34,484 nucleotides of DNA from Bacteroidota bacterium (GCA_026709065.1 JAPOTS010000002.1:1-34484), one strand, 5' to 3'; positions 8,333 through 19,100 are shown, counted from the stretch's first letter. The notes: generated by a model not told the origin, from the sequence alone. Made by a program: numbers and translations.

Positions 8333-11164
8333 TTAGCGTGAGAGATAGAGGTTACGCATTTCGTAGGGGCGTTTATAGTGTTGATCTGTCAGTGCATCCA
8401 CGAATGCAATTGTTTCGCCCGTAGATTTCATTTCTGGACCAAGCTCTTTACGAACCTCAGGAAATTTAGACCATGAGAATACAGGTTCTTTGATCGCGTA
8501 ACCCTCAAGTTTAGAGTCTAACATACCTTGACTACGAAATTCTTCAAGTTTTGCTCCTAGAAGCACTTTGCTCGCAATGCGAGCTACTGGAATGCCCGTT
8601 GCTTTTGCCACAAACGGGACGGTGCGGGAAGCTCTTGGATTGGATTCAATGACATAAACTGAATTGTCCTGTACAACCATTTGGACATTCATGAGACCGA
8701 GAACTTCAAGGCGATTAGCAATCAGAATCGTATAGTGTCTGATTAATTCTATCACTGACTCACTCAAAGAGTGAGGAGGCAAGACTGCCGTTGAATCTCC
8801 AGAGTGAACACCAGCAGGTTCTATGTGCTGCATGATACCTGTGATCCACACATCTCCATCCACATCTCGAACCGCATCGACATCAATTTCAATTCCATTA
8901 TTCAAGAATAAATCAAGAAGAATTTCATTGTCTGGCATCAACTTGTAGATATCAGTGACATACCGTTCAACCTCTTCCTTGTTAATGGCGATTCGCATTC
9001 CTTGCCCTCCTAAAACATAACTGGGGCGCACAAGAATCGGATACCCGATCGATTCTGCTACGCGCACAGCTTCATAAACCGTGCGGGCGATTCCATAGGG
9101 TGGGAATGGGATTTTTAATTCTTTAAGGATTTCAGAAAATTTACCTCGGTTTTCGGCCAGATCCATCTGCTCAAATGAAGTTCCAAAGATCTTCACACCA
9201 TGTTCGGACAACTTACTTGCCAGTTTTAAGGCCGTCTGGCCTCCAAGTTGAACAATGATCCCAACTGGCTTCTCATGTTCAATAATATCAAGAACTCTTT
9301 CCCAATAGACTGGCTCAAAATAAAGTTTATCGGCAATATCAAAGTCAGTTGAGACAGTTTCTGGATTGCAATTAACCATGATGGCTTCATAGCCCATTTC
9401 CTGAACGGCTTGTACTCCATGGACACAAGAATAATCAAATTCAATACCTTGCCCAATACGATTAGGTCCGCTCCCAAGTATAATAATTTTTTTCTTGTCT
9501 GATACCTTACTTTCAGTTCCACTTTCGTAGGATGAATAGAAATATGGGGTTAGGGCTGGGAATTCCCCTGCACAGGTATCAACCAATAAAAATTTCGATT
9601 CAATTTGATGCGACACCCTGTAGGTACGCACTTCTTCTTCTGTAACATCATCTGCTAGGAGCCAAGCAATCTGAACGTCAGAATATCCATGTCTTTTGAG
9701 ATTGCGAAGCTTTTCCGCAGTCAGGTCTTGAAGGCGTAACTGAGCAATTTCTTTTTCCAAGTCTACAAGCATTTTAATTTGCTGCAGAAACCAATAATCG
9801 ACACGGGTAATATCATAGATTTCATCCATTGAAGCTCCGTGGATGAAGGCATTCTTGATTTGCAATGTGCGATCCCAATAAGATTTCCGCAATCGCTCCC
9901 TAACATGAGGGCGTTTGGGGTTTTCTCTGTCAGCACCTAAGCCTGCATAATCAATTTCAAGGCTTTGCCAAGCCTTTTGAATACTCTCTGTAAACGTTCG
10001 ACCAATGGCCATGACTTCACCGACGGCCTTCATTTGGGTGGTGAGTTCTTCATCAACCCCTTCAAATTTCTCAAAATTCCAGCGAGGAATTTTAGTGACG
10101 ACATAGTCAATAGCGGGCTCAAAGCAAGCACTCGTGGTGCCTGTCACATCGTTTTTGAGTTCATCTAGGGTATATCCGACCGCCAACCTAGCTGCTACCT
10201 TGGCAATTGGATACCCTGTGGCCTTAGATGCGAGAGCGGATGAACGCGAAACTCTTGGGTTGATTTCTATAGCGATCATGCGCCCATCAACTGGATTGAT
10301 TCCAAACTGAACATTACACCCTCCTGCAAAGGTTCCAATTGAGCGCATCATGCGAATTGCGGTGTCCCGCATATGCTGAAACTGCTTATCTGTGAGAGTT
10401 TGAGAAGGAGCAACGGTGACAGAGTCGCCAGTGTGCACACCCATCGGATCAACATTTTCAATTGTACAAATGATGATCACATTATCGTTTTGATCCCGCA
10501 GTAATTCAAGTTCAAATTCTTTCCAACCATAGACTGATTCTTCAACGAGTACTTCATGAACAGGTGAAAGCTCTAATCCACGCACAATTTTGCGCTCAAG
10601 CTCTTTGGGGCTCCAAATGATTCCACCTCCTGCGCCACCAAGTGTGAATGAGGGGCGAATAACAACTGGCAAGCCTCCGAGTGATTGAATGACTTCTTTG
10701 GCTTCTAGCAAACTTTTTGCTACTCGGCTTCTCGCTTGATCAACACCGATCTCTTCCATCAAATCACGGAACTGTTGTCTATCCTCTGTGATATGAATTG
10801 CATCAATGTCTACTCCAATGACTTTGACATTCTGCTCTTCCCAATAGCCCTGCCTTTGAAGCTCATCAGCCAAGTTTAAACCTGTCTGTCCTCCCATAGT
10901 AGGCAAGACAGCATCAGGACGTTCTTTCTCTACAATTTTTCTGATAGATTGAGCTGTCAACTCCTCCAAATAGATTTGATCGGCCGTAATCGGATCAGTC
11001 ATAATTGTGGCAGGATTTGAGTTGACTAAGACTACCTCATATCCTTCTTTCCGGAGCGCTCTGCATGCCTGAGTTCCAGAGTAATCAAACTCACAGGCTT
11101 GACCTATAATAATTGGTCCAGAACCAATAAGTAGAATTTTTTTTATATCTGTACGCCGTGGCAT
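8333..11164 (-). CDS. carB: Carbamoyl-phosphate synthase large subunit, without C-terminal allosteric domain
   Basis: 943 residues from the ATG at 11164. Makes carbamoyl phosphate from bicarbonate, ATP and ammonia delivered by CarA, for arginine and pyrimidine synthesis. Two homologous ATP-grasp halves are present: the first opens [21 protein letters not shown], the second [21 protein letters not shown]. The protein ends soon after GPEMKSTGE with NLYLSR. The E. coli enzyme (1073 residues) carries a further MGS-like domain of about 130 residues that binds UMP and ornithine; it is absent. I recall the same short form and NLYLSR-type ending in Bacteroidota. The carA stop and carB start overlap as TGATG. 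Confidence 0.95.
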   Translation of the reverse strand: MPRRTDIKKILLIGSGPIIIGQACEFDYSGTQACRALRKEGYEVVLVNSNPATIMTDPITADQIYLEELTAQSIRKIVEKERPDAVLPTMGGQTGLNLADELQRQGYWEEQNVKVIGVDIDAIHITEDRQQFRDLMEEIGVDQARSRVAKSLLEAKEVIQSLGGLPVVIRPSFTLGGAGGGIIWSPKELERKIVRGLELSPVHEVLVEESVYGWKEFELELLRDQNDNVIIICTIENVDPMGVHTGDSVTVAPSQTLTDKQFQHMRDTAIRMMRSIGTFAGGCNVQFGINPVDGRMIAIEINPRVSRSSALASKATGYPIAKVAARLAVGYTLDELKNDVTGTTSACFEPAIDYVVTKIPRWNFEKFEGVDEELTTQMKAVGEVMAIGRTFTESIQKAWQSLEIDYAGLGADRENPKRPHVRERLRKSYWDRTLQIKNAFIHGASMDEIYDITRVDYWFLQQIKMLVDLEKEIAQLRLQDLTAEKLRNLKRHGYSDVQIAWLLADDVTEEEVRTYRVSHQIESKFLLVDTCAGEFPALTPYFYSSYESGTESKVSDKKKIIILGSGPNRIGQGIEFDYSCVHGVQAVQEMGYEAIMVNCNPETVSTDFDIADKLYFEPVYWERVLDIIEHEKPVGIIVQLGGQTALKLASKLSEHGVKIFGTSFEQMDLAENRGKFSEILKELKIPFPPYGIARTVYEAVRVAESIGYPILVRPSYVLGGQGMRIAINKEEVERYVTDIYKLMPDNEILLDLFLNNGIEIDVDAVRDVDGDVWITGIMQHIEPAGVHSGDSTAVLPPHSLSESVIELIRHYTILIANRLEVLGLMNVQMVVQDNSVYVIESNPRASRTVPFVAKATGIPVARIASKVLLGAKLEEFRSQGMLDSKLEGYAIKEPVFSWSKFPEVRKELGPEMKSTGETIAFVDALTDQHYKRPYEMRNLYLSR

Positions 11165-12267
11165 CAATCAGAGGATGGGCTTGAACACATTTTAATATAT
11201 TCTTCAAATAAATAGCGGCTGTCATGTGGACCAGGAGATGCCTCAGGATGATACTGTACACTAAATCCTTGAAACTTCTTAAACTTTAAGCCTTCAACGG
11301 TATCATCGTTAAGATTAACATGTGTGACTTTGGCACCATCCGAAGTGACGGATTCTGGATCAATTGAAAATCCATGATTCTGTGTGGTAACTTCAACCTT
11401 TCCCGTCAAAAGATTTTTAACGGGTTGGTTTGCCCCTCGATGCCCAACATACATCTTGAATACGTCAATTCCTTGGGCTAATGCCATCAATTGATGTCCG
11501 AGACAAATTCCAAATAATGGGATTCCAGTCTGCATTGCTTCTTGAACAGTCGCAATAGAATCAGGCATCACACGAGGATCACCGGGGCCATTGGAAAAAA
11601 ATACACCATCTGGTTCCCAAGACAATACATCCTTAATTGATGTAAAGCCTGGAAAAACTTTTACCTGACATTGAAGTGACGCGAATGTTCTAAGAATGTT
11701 TTGTTTTACTCCAAAATCATAGACTGCTATCCGGTGATTGCCTGTATCACAATAGGAATAGGGTTCTTGACACGTTACCCTTGATGCTAACTCTAATCCA
11801 TCCATACTTGGCCATTGTTGAGCCTTTTCAATCAAAGATTGATTATCACAATCAATAGATGAAATAACAGCATTCATCACTCCGCATTGACGGATATGAA
11901 GCACTAATTTTCTAGTGTCAACCCCAGTAATTCCAACCAATCCATGACGTTCCATATAATTGTGGAGGGATTCCTGAGCCAGCAAATTGGAATAATCATG
12001 TGAAAAGGCGCGAACAACCAGTGCTGAAACCATAGGTTGGGATGCTTCGGTATCATCATCATGCGCTCCATAATTACCTATATGAGGATAGGTCATCATC
12101 ATAATCTGGCCATGATATGATGGATCGGTAAGGATCTCCTGATAACCCGTCATACTGGTATTGAAACAGAGTTCTCCGCCGCTTTCACCTTGAGCACCAA
12201 TAGCTACTCCAGCGACTACCGTCCCGTCTGCCAGTGCTAATTTTGAAGGTGAGGTCTCAAAGCTCAT
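11164..12267 (-). CDS. carA: Carbamoyl-phosphate synthase small (glutaminase) subunit
   Basis: 367 residues from the ATG at 12267 (a TTG one codon earlier is also open). Hydrolyses glutamine and channels ammonia to CarB. N-terminal CPSase domain (about 1-150: [26 protein letters not shown]), then a class I glutamine amidotransferase domain (about 175-367) with nucleophile Cys255 in GICLGHQ and His/Glu in [11 protein letters not shown]. It is the first gene of a probable carA-carB-yebC-ruvC transcript. Upstream lies a nested inverted repeat that might be an operator (see separate entry). Confidence 0.97.
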   Translation of the reverse strand: MSFETSPSKLALADGTVVAGVAIGAQGESGGELCFNTSMTGYQEILTDPSYHGQIMMMTYPHIGNYGAHDDDTEASQPMVSALVVRAFSHDYSNLLAQESLHNYMERHGLVGITGVDTRKLVLHIRQCGVMNAVISSIDCDNQSLIEKAQQWPSMDGLELASRVTCQEPYSYCDTGNHRIAVYDFGVKQNILRTFASLQCQVKVFPGFTSIKDVLSWEPDGVFFSNGPGDPRVMPDSIATVQEAMQTGIPLFGICLGHQLMALAQGIDVFKMYVGHRGANQPVKNLLTGKVEVTTQNHGFSIDPESVTSDGAKVTHVNLNDDTVEGLKFKKFQGFSVQYHPEASPGPHDSRYLFEEYIKMCSSPSSD

Positions 12268-13311
12268 CAATTTGGATCGTGGGAAAAACCGTCAATGAGG
12301 GCACAGAAGAATGTGATTCTCTGTATCTGTGAACTGAAATGTGCGTGCAAAATATGACGATGTTCAAGATAGATGGGAAGCCAATCACACACATATTCAA
12401 GATTCTGTAACTGAGTTTAGCATGCAACAACCAGTGTTCCATGATGATCGTAACCATTTAACCTATGTGTCTGTGATGCTTCATGTGCGGACAGTGATAA
12501 ACAAGCACACCGTTTGAAGAGCTCTATATAAACGAAGATTGGTTTTGAATTAGCCTGCACATTGAGGTGGACCATAAGTTTCGCTCTAAGACAGGGGGAT
12601 ATTATAGCGCTAAGCCTCAGCATCGCATCATGGATGATCCACAAGTAGATGGCAACAGATTAGAATGATACATGCATATAAATTCAAAGGGCAATTGGGG
12701 TAATAGAGTGTGAGTGTGGTTGGGGGATATAATGGATACCATGACAGAAAGGGGTTTACGAACTTAAGAATCATCGGTTCCGATCATCTCGTATCGTAAT
12801 TTGTTAATTCTATTCCATTGATCATTGAAAAGCTTTAATGTTTTAGTGAACTATCGGTAATATCATTACAAAATTCATAATATTATGCAATCAAAATTAA
12901 GATGGAATAAAGCTCCCCTTGATCTATTATTTGATGTTCAATGCCCAATTATGGGAAAGAAGGCATTATCAAACTTGAGCATGCCGAATTAAAATGCCAT
13001 TCTTAAGTATTATGATAGATAGTCCAACCTTTTTGATGCATAAATCATTAAATGATATTAGATTTATATTGGTAATGAACTCATTGAGTGCTAAGTTTCT
13101 TGATCACAGGATGAACTTCCAATGTGTTTGATGACTAATTTGGCCAATATCCTTTGAAAAACGGACCTTTTGATGATACTGAGCTATTCATTGAAGTTGT
13201 TATCAATTATAACGATTCAGTCTTTTCTGTGACTGATTCTATTGAGCGATCTCACTACTGAGGTAAAATTTCTTTCCTGAGTCCATGACTATACCATAGA
13301 TCAAGTGAACA
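12268..13311. other. Gene-poor region between carA and the tonB-like gene
   Basis: About 1 kb, AT-rich, with no frame that looks coding on either strand; the longest frames (75 and 66 codons) show no family pattern. It must hold the divergent promoters for carA (minus) and the tonB-like gene (plus). Apart from the inverted repeat at 12302-12331, an imperfect one is visible: AAGAAGGCATT (12957-12967) against AATGCCATTCTT (12993-13004), one unpaired base, about 25-base loop. I see no tRNA or known RNA. Confidence 0.5.
12302..12331. promoter_or_regulatory. Nested inverted repeat upstream of carA
   Basis: AGAAT-GTG-ATTCT forms a perfect 5+5 inverted repeat (12308-12320) inside an outer CACAGA/TCTGTG pair (12302-12307, 12326-12331). 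It lies 35-64 bases upstream of the carA ATG, where an operator or attenuator hairpin would be expected. The arms are not symmetrically spaced, so a single stem is imperfect. No promoter could be fixed. Regulatory role is a guess. Confidence 0.25.
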
Positions 13312-13974
13312 ATGCTACGTCAACTCATTGATCGAGACGGTTATACCTTTAGAATTCTCGGTACTCTGATCATTGCCCAAGTCCTTGTGGTGCTTAGCAT
13401 TAAGTTCTGGCCGCTCACTTCAATGGATAGTCCGATAGATATAGTGTACATCAATCCAGAAGCAATTGAAATGGAGGAAGTTGTTAATACACATCAGGCA
13501 AGGCCCACACCACCTCCAGTTGCCCCTCTCCCACCAGTGATCAAACCTGTTGATATGATCATTCCCGATGATCCTCTAACTGATTTGGATCCTTTACAGA
13601 TTAACGAGACTTTGAGTGAACCTCCGATAATTTCCGTAGGTTCTTCATCTCTTACAATTGACAATCCTTCTCCTCCGAAACCAATCCGAATCGTGACCCC
13701 AGAATATCCTAGACCTGCTCAACGAAAGCGAGTTAGAGCAGAGGTAATCATCAGTGTTGTGGTTGATAAATCTGGAAATGTTCAATCCCCTCAAATTCTT
13801 GAACGCTATTTACTCAGCGAATCTGGAAATGTACGTACGCTTGTTGAAGAGCTTGGCTATGGACTTGAAGATGCAGCTGTCAGTGCAGCTTTAAAGTCCC
13901 TTTTTCGCCCCGCCAAAAAAGGGGGTATGGCGGTTGATGGTCGTCATAGATTATCGTTCAAATTCGGGATTTAG
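13312..13974 (+). CDS. TonB family energy-transducer protein
   Basis: 220 residues. N-terminal cytoplasmic stretch, one membrane helix (about 14-34: FRILGTLIIAQVLVVLSI), a Pro-rich periplasmic linker (about 62-80, PTPPPVAPLPP) and a C-terminal TonB-like domain (about 125-220) with PEYPRPAQRKRVRAEVIISVVVDKSG and GLEDAAVSAALKSLFRPA. TonB proteins carry proton-motive energy from ExbBD to outer-membrane receptors, so a didermic envelope is implied. No exbB/exbD gene is adjacent. It is convergent with the small membrane protein gene that ends 3 bases away. Confidence 0.85.
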   Translation: MLRQLIDRDGYTFRILGTLIIAQVLVVLSIKFWPLTSMDSPIDIVYINPEAIEMEEVVNTHQARPTPPPVAPLPPVIKPVDMIIPDDPLTDLDPLQINETLSEPPIISVGSSSLTIDNPSPPKPIRIVTPEYPRPAQRKRVRAEVIISVVVDKSGNVQSPQILERYLLSESGNVRTLVEELGYGLEDAAVSAALKSLFRPAKKGGMAVDGRHRLSFKFGI

Positions 13975-13976
13975 TC

Positions 13977-14168
13977 TCACGACAGATCTCGCCATCGCGC
14001 GTCTTCAACTTTAAGATCTTTGCCAAGCTCATCTGAAAACCGCCTCTTGGGTTTAACTTGGTTTGTACGATTAGGCCGATCGGACTCTACCACTTTATAT
14101 AGTCTCCACAGGGCCTTGAGAACATAGTAACCTATAAGAGTAAGTAATACCCCTATGATGAAATTCAT
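13977..14168 (-). CDS. Small single-pass membrane protein (DUF4834-like)
   Basis: 63 residues. A hydrophobic N-terminal helix (FIIGVLLTLIGYYVLKALWRLY, about 3-24) is followed by a basic stretch (NQVKPKRRF) and an acidic end (DLKVEDARWRDLS). This hydrophobic-basic-acidic layout, ending in a V-x-D-A-x-W/F-x-D-type motif, resembles short Bacteroidota proteins such as DUF4834. Function unknown. The ATG start is the only one. It is tail-to-tail with the tonB-like gene with a 2-base gap, which argues for a real gene boundary on both sides. Confidence 0.6.
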   Translation of the reverse strand: MNFIIGVLLTLIGYYVLKALWRLYKVVESDRPNRTNQVKPKRRFSDELGKDLKVEDARWRDLS

Positions 14169-14512
14169 TCAATTGATCTTTAACATAATTGTTACACAGT
14201 AACTCGGACTTCCGTTATTTTAAGTAGTAGGGGGATTCCTGAGAGGTAAAACGACCGTGGAATGAACTATGTTCAGATTTGATTTTCAGTGAATAGTAAT
14301 ATTGAGGAACTAATCAAACTTAGATTTGACTTCTGCCATTAGATGTGCGTGAAGGGTTGTAGAGTCAAGAGGTCGGCATCAGCATGGATTTAATCTTTTT
14401 CGGACAGACTGTATATAATTATTTCCCAAATCAATCATTCCATACAGATTTCGGTAGAACCTTTCATTAAATGAATTTGGGAGGGAGAATACACATCTCA
14501 GACTGACTTACA
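14169..14512. other. Intergenic region upstream of the Ycf46-type ATPase gene
   Basis: 344 bases separating two divergently transcribed genes. No reading frame, tRNA or clear repeat seen. A purine-rich GGGAGGGAGAA run at about 14480-14490, some 25-30 bases before the ATG, is too far to be a normal ribosome-binding site. Confidence 0.4.
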
Positions 14513-16279
14513 ATGAACGATCTAAACTTTCCATCAAAATTTGATCATCTGATCTCTCATTATCCACGCTGGGCACAGTTATTGACTAGAAAATACTTCA
14601 CTAAAACGTTGATCCAGTTTATTCTGCATGGGAATGTACGAGATCTTGTAAGATGTGAAAATCCAGAAACAGGGAACGCTGACTACATAGGACTTATTAA
14701 TTTCTTAGCCCAAGAATTATTTGCAGCAAGAGATATCGTCGTTCTATATGATCGCGCGGCAGGAATTCATTTTCTTGATGCCGAAATGCAAAAAGACTTT
14801 AATCGTGCGATCTCGGGTCACGATAACTTATTTGGAACAGAATATGCCAAAACGCGCCCGCGTAACCCGTCTCAAGTTCTCGCCATACTTGACAACTATT
14901 TCCGCCTACGCCTAAGTAGCGGAAAAAGAATAGCCTGTATTATTGACTATGCAGAAACAATTGTTCCAATGGCCGAAGCATCTATGTACTCTGCTGATGA
15001 TCGAAGCGCATTGGTAAATTTACAGCGCTGGGCACATGATCCATTTTTCCTACAACACGATTTTACCATCTGTTTGATTACAGAAAACCTCAGCGATCTC
15101 AATCAACAACATGTTCAAAGCCCTTGGACTGCTGAAATCACTATCCCACTTCCAGAAAAAGATGATCGATTAGCATTTGCTCAATGGCTCACAAAAGATT
15201 CTTTGAGACGCTATGAGACTTACTCCGAATTAACACTTGAAGCCTTTGCTCAAAATACTCCTGGACTTGGTTATACTCAACTTCGAACCATCTTAGCAGA
15301 TACCCTAGAAAACAAATCCCGCCTTGATTTTGATCATCTCTCCGAACTAAAAAAAGTGATGATTGAAGAGTCTGCCTTCGGAATGCTTGAATTTGTTGAG
15401 TCCAACAGCAACCTTGATGATGTAGCCGGGCATCACGAAGCTAAAACTCACCTGCGTCAGGCTGCTGCAGCATTACGACAAGGACTGCATGAAGTGATGC
15501 CTATGGGATACTTAGTCAGCGGACCAGTCGGGACCGGAAAAACGTTTTTGATCACATGTTTTGCTAACGAGATTGGAATCCCCATGGTCAAACTTAAAAA
15601 CTTCAGGTCTCAGTGGCAAGGACAAACCGAGGGAAATCTAGAGAGAATTCTAAACCTCCTAGAAGCAATGCCTCCTGTGGCTGTTATGATTGATGAGGCA
15701 GACGCGGCTCTGGGTAATCGCGATGCCAGTGGAGACTCAGGTGTCTCAAAACGTGTTTTTGGTCAAATCGCCTCGTTTATGAGCAAGCCCGAGCACCGCG
15801 GTCGGATAATATTCTTTTTGATCACTGCGCGCCCCGACTTGATGCCCGTTGATTTAAAACGCCAAGGACGTGCTGAAGAACATATCGCCCTATTCTACCC
15901 ATCAACACCCAAAGATCGTCTTGAATTACTCCAAGTGATGATGCGAAGAACAAATCTCACACTTTCAGAAGACTCTGTCCCTGAAACTTTATTAAATGGC
16001 GTAACTGTCTACAGTGGAGCTGATATGGAGGCACTACTAACTCGGGCCAAATTTCGTGCTGCTGCAATCAATGGATCACCAACCGCCGTGACTGCCGAAA
16101 TCCTCAGCTCTGTTGTGGATGACTTCATTCCACCAGCAAATACAGAAGAAAAAGAACTCCAAGCCTTAGTGGCAGTCCTTGAAAGTACCAGTAGGGAATC
16201 ACTACCAGAGCCCTATCGCTCTACGGGACGTATAGAAATTACTCAACGTATCAATGAATTAAAACTGAAGCCATCCTAA
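14513..16279 (+). CDS. AAA+ ATPase, Ycf46-like
   Basis: 588 residues. The C-terminal half is an intact AAA+ module: LDDVAGHHEAKTHLRQ lead-in (about 301-316), Walker A GPVGTGKT (337-344), Walker B AVMIDEADAAL, sensor-like FFLITARPDLMPVDLKRQGR. The N-terminal half (about 60-260) looks like a degenerate nucleotide-binding domain, with a Walker-B-like CIIDYAETI (142-150), FTICLITENLSDL and a PLP-E-KDDR segment, as seen in the cyanobacterial/plastid Ycf46 family (PLP-type motif, then a GLLEF-like helix before the AAA domain; here FGMLEFVE). A role in remodelling proteins is inferred; the target is unknown. The next gene on the same strand starts 39 bases later. Confidence 0.8.
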   Translation: MNDLNFPSKFDHLISHYPRWAQLLTRKYFTKTLIQFILHGNVRDLVRCENPETGNADYIGLINFLAQELFAARDIVVLYDRAAGIHFLDAEMQKDFNRAISGHDNLFGTEYAKTRPRNPSQVLAILDNYFRLRLSSGKRIACIIDYAETIVPMAEASMYSADDRSALVNLQRWAHDPFFLQHDFTICLITENLSDLNQQHVQSPWTAEITIPLPEKDDRLAFAQWLTKDSLRRYETYSELTLEAFAQNTPGLGYTQLRTILADTLENKSRLDFDHLSELKKVMIEESAFGMLEFVESNSNLDDVAGHHEAKTHLRQAAAALRQGLHEVMPMGYLVSGPVGTGKTFLITCFANEIGIPMVKLKNFRSQWQGQTEGNLERILNLLEAMPPVAVMIDEADAALGNRDASGDSGVSKRVFGQIASFMSKPEHRGRIIFFLITARPDLMPVDLKRQGRAEEHIALFYPSTPKDRLELLQVMMRRTNLTLSEDSVPETLLNGVTVYSGADMEALLTRAKFRAAAINGSPTAVTAEILSSVVDDFIPPANTEEKELQALVAVLESTSRESLPEPYRSTGRIEITQRINELKLKPS

Positions 16280-16318
16280 TCTTCTCGTTAAAACCCGTTC
16301 GCTTTATTCCCAATTATC

Positions 16319-16747
16319 ATGGTACTATATTCCCATTCTATTCTCATCACGCTCTTCTTTTGGTTCATTGCCTCAACTGATGCAAATGCACACACCAAAA
16401 GACCAAACCCTGATAAAAATCATACTCCAGAAGGAACATGGTCTCTGACGATCTCTACAACCGACGAGATTTTTTCTGGAACACTAACGATTATCAGTTC
16501 TGAAGAAAAATGGTCAGCCATCTTGACTGTAGAATTTGATCCTCAGCCTATCACGATTGATTCCATTAGCGTAATTGGCAATGATCTGGCATTCATGTTT
16601 CACTACGCGGAGTATGGCACAATTGCGGCCTCTCTTACATTAGACGATGATTCAATGATTGGCTCATTTGATGTAGAAGAAGTCGGGTTAGTTTCAATGT
16701 CGGGCACCCGTATAAAGGAAGAAGATTTACATCCTTCAGAACATTAA
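16319..16747 (+). CDS. Secreted beta-rich protein of unknown function
   Basis: 142 residues. A signal peptide is clear: short N-terminus, hydrophobic core ILITLFFWFIAS (8-19), probable cleavage after ANA (22-24). The mature part is made of short beta-strand-like repeats: GTWSLTISTTDEIFSGTLTI, WSAILTVEF, IDSISVIGNDLAFMF, IAASLTLDDDSMIGSFDV. The G-T-W-x-L ... F-x-G-T-L-x-I opening and the G-S-F ending resemble lipocalin-like or small beta-barrel export proteins often seen in Bacteroidota. No family can be named. Probably co-transcribed with the ATPase gene upstream. Confidence 0.7.
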   Translation: MVLYSHSILITLFFWFIASTDANAHTKRPNPDKNHTPEGTWSLTISTTDEIFSGTLTIISSEEKWSAILTVEFDPQPITIDSISVIGNDLAFMFHYAEYGTIAASLTLDDDSMIGSFDVEEVGLVSMSGTRIKEEDLHPSEH

Positions 16748-16879
16748 TCACTGAACCGGCCTTAACGTGCGAACAGAAATATCCAAAGAACTACGCACAG
16801 AATTGAATTTATACCATCCCTAAACTAAAGTCTTTTGCTTCTCTCAACGACTTTTTACCCTCACCTCTGGTAGTTGAGA

Positions 16880-18304
16880 CTAAATATAGGGCAAGTATAT
16901 AACTGATGCCAACATAAAAAAGACTACGAGTCCTATGATATCGTTACTGGTAGTGATAAACGGACCCGTAGCTAATGCTGGATCAATTCCGATGCGGTTA
17001 AGAACTAAGGGAACAGTCGTGCCTATACCTGCTGCAAGAATCATCACAATAAACACTGATAACCCAGCCGTAAGCGCTAATCTCACGGGTTCGGGAGTAT
17101 GAATGACCGCAGAAGGCCAAACCCCAGAAACCAATTCAAAAAGCAATAAGACACCTATAACCATGACCGCTGCAATGGCAAACCCATTGGCGATCGCCAC
17201 CGAGAGCTCTTTACTGATTCGTCGTAGTATATTAATTGACCAAACTTCGCCTGATGCTAAACCCTGAACAATGATGGCTGAACTCTGAATTCCAGCATTT
17301 CCTGCCATCGCCATCACCACAGGAATAAATGCTGCAAGTACAGATGCCCTGCGAATATTTTCTTCATATACACCAATCACACTCCCAGCAAAAATAGCAC
17401 CCAACATTCCTAATGTTAACCAAGGTAAACGGCCCCGCGTAATCCTATAAATTGAATCGGTGGGATCTGCATCACCAGTGATTCCACTCAGACGCTGATA
17501 ATCCTCTTCAGCTTCTTCACGAATTACATCAATCGCATCATCAAATGTCACATGACCTACCAAACTTTGGTTCTCATCAACAACAGCAAGCGATACCAAA
17601 TCATATCTTTCCATGATTCTAACGACCTCCTCTTGATCTACATCTGTTGTGACATAGCGAATATCGGTTCGCATCATATCCTCAATTCGTGCGTGAGAGG
17701 GAGAAAGTAGAAGTCTACGAATCGTTACAAACCCTTTGAGACGTTTGAATTGATCTGTAACAAAAACAACATATAGATTCTCTGAATTATCAGCGTTTCT
17801 GCGAACTTCTTCAGTGGCCTCAGCGACCGTCCAATCTGCCATGACAGCAACGACTTCAATGGCCATTATTCCGCCAGCGGTCTCTTCATCATATTCCAAG
17901 AGATCCCTGACAATCTCCCGATCCTCAAGAACACGCAAGACTCTCTGACGTAATGTTTCGTCCAGATTTCCTAAGACATCAACCACATCATCTGATTCCA
18001 ATTCATTTAGAAGTGATGTAATTCGCTGGCTAGGAACCTCAGATAGCAAGCTTGCACACAATACTTCATCTAACTCTGCTAGTACACGAGCTCCTGTGAT
18101 CAATGGGAGCGACAGGATCAATTCAATGCCATGTTGCTGACTGAGTCCAGTAACTAAGCGTGCGATGTCGGCTGAATGAAAATTCTGCAATAGCTTAGCC
18201 GCTCCCTCTGAATTGAGCTGATCTAGTTGTAATTCAACCTGTTGAATAATTGCACCGTCCAATTCCTGCGGTACAATATTTTCATTCACTTCATCATTTA
18301 TCAT
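16880..18304 (-). CDS. mgtE: Magnesium transporter MgtE
   Basis: 474 residues from the ATG at 18304; a TTG start at 18352 would overlap ksgA and add 16 residues. Gated Mg2+ channel with a cytosolic N-domain (about 20-130, superhelical), two CBS domains (about 135-260), then a five-helix pore domain (about 280-474) with the conserved PVVMAMAGNAGIQSSAI filter-region motif and LRRISKEL. Cytosolic Mg2+ bound to the N and CBS domains closes the pore in studied members. It starts 4 bases after the ksgA stop. Confidence 0.95.
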   Translation of the reverse strand: MINDEVNENIVPQELDGAIIQQVELQLDQLNSEGAAKLLQNFHSADIARLVTGLSQQHGIELILSLPLITGARVLAELDEVLCASLLSEVPSQRITSLLNELESDDVVDVLGNLDETLRQRVLRVLEDREIVRDLLEYDEETAGGIMAIEVVAVMADWTVAEATEEVRRNADNSENLYVVFVTDQFKRLKGFVTIRRLLLSPSHARIEDMMRTDIRYVTTDVDQEEVVRIMERYDLVSLAVVDENQSLVGHVTFDDAIDVIREEAEEDYQRLSGITGDADPTDSIYRITRGRLPWLTLGMLGAIFAGSVIGVYEENIRRASVLAAFIPVVMAMAGNAGIQSSAIIVQGLASGEVWSINILRRISKELSVAIANGFAIAAVMVIGVLLLFELVSGVWPSAVIHTPEPVRLALTAGLSVFIVMILAAGIGTTVPLVLNRIGIDPALATGPFITTSNDIIGLVVFFMLASVIYLPYI

Positions 18305-18308
18305 TGGA

Positions 18309-19100
18309 TCACAGATTGTACATAGACTCACTTGACGAACCCTTGCGCTCAAGAAAATAACGGGCTAATTTCACATAATCTTCTGGAGACAATTCTTCAG
18401 CCCGACATCGTTTCCATTGATCTGGGATGTCGATGTCCCATTTACGAAGGCTATTACGAAGAACTTTTCGTCGCATACTAAATCCAGCCCGGACAACTGC
18501 ATGTAAAAACCCTAGATCTATATCTGGCACTGATACACCTTTGAAATCTAAACGAATGACACTACTCTCAATGTTTGGTTTTGGATTAAATACATCGCGG
18601 CTAACATTGAATTGTCTCGTAGGATTAGAATACAACTGGGCTATGACACTTGGAATTCCATACTCTTTTGTACTTGGCTTAGCAACAATTCGGTCGGCAA
18701 CCTCTCTTTGCACCATGAGCACAGCCTCAGCGATCACATTGTGAGCGGCTAATAAACCAAAAAGAATTGGGCTGGAGATATTATACGGCAAATTTCCAAT
18801 GACATACAAAGGATGATCGCCTAACTTTTTCCAATCAACATCTAAGACACTCATCTGATGTAGACTCAATGTGGGGTACTGGGACTGAAGATAGTCAACC
18901 GCACGCTCATCAACCTCAATAGCCTCAAATTTTTGATAGCGGTCAAGCAATAATCCTGTCAATGCACCAACGCCAGGCCCAATTTCTACGACCTGTCCAT
19001 CTTGGGGGGCATGCAACTCATCAACAATTCGACGGGCTGTATTTGGATCTGACAGGAAATGCTGCCCCAGTTTTTTATTGGGAAGAATCGGCGATTTCAC
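18309..19100 (-). CDS. rsmA: 16S rRNA (adenine1518/1519-N6)-dimethyltransferase
   Basis: 263 residues (KsgA/RsmA). Dimethylates two adjacent adenines near the 3' end of 16S rRNA late in small-subunit assembly. Motifs: LGQHFLSDP (11-19), SAM-binding VEIGPGVGALT, and the catalytic NLPYNISSPI motif. The start is GTG at 19100, the only usual start that leaves the normal 10-residue lead before LGQHF; the upstream reading frame runs into the previous gene. It lies 15 bases after the VWA gene and just before mgtE. Confidence 0.96.
   Translation of the reverse strand: MKSPILPNKKLGQHFLSDPNTARRIVDELHAPQDGQVVEIGPGVGALTGLLLDRYQKFEAIEVDERAVDYLQSQYPTLSLHQMSVLDVDWKKLGDHPLYVIGNLPYNISSPILFGLLAAHNVIAEAVLMVQREVADRIVAKPSTKEYGIPSVIAQLYSNPTRQFNVSRDVFNPKPNIESSVIRLDFKGVSVPDIDLGFLHAVVRAGFSMRRKVLRNSLRKWDIDIPDQWKRCRAEELSPEDYVKLARYFLERKGSSSESMYNL

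Noticed and set aside
12257..12644. Two minus-strand frames (66 and 75 codons) upstream of carA
   Set aside because: They overlap each other and the carA start, and show no protein-like pattern.
16880..18352. Longer MgtE start at 18352
   Set aside because: It is a TTG that would overlap ksgA by 44 bases; the ATG at 18304 sits just after the ksgA stop.
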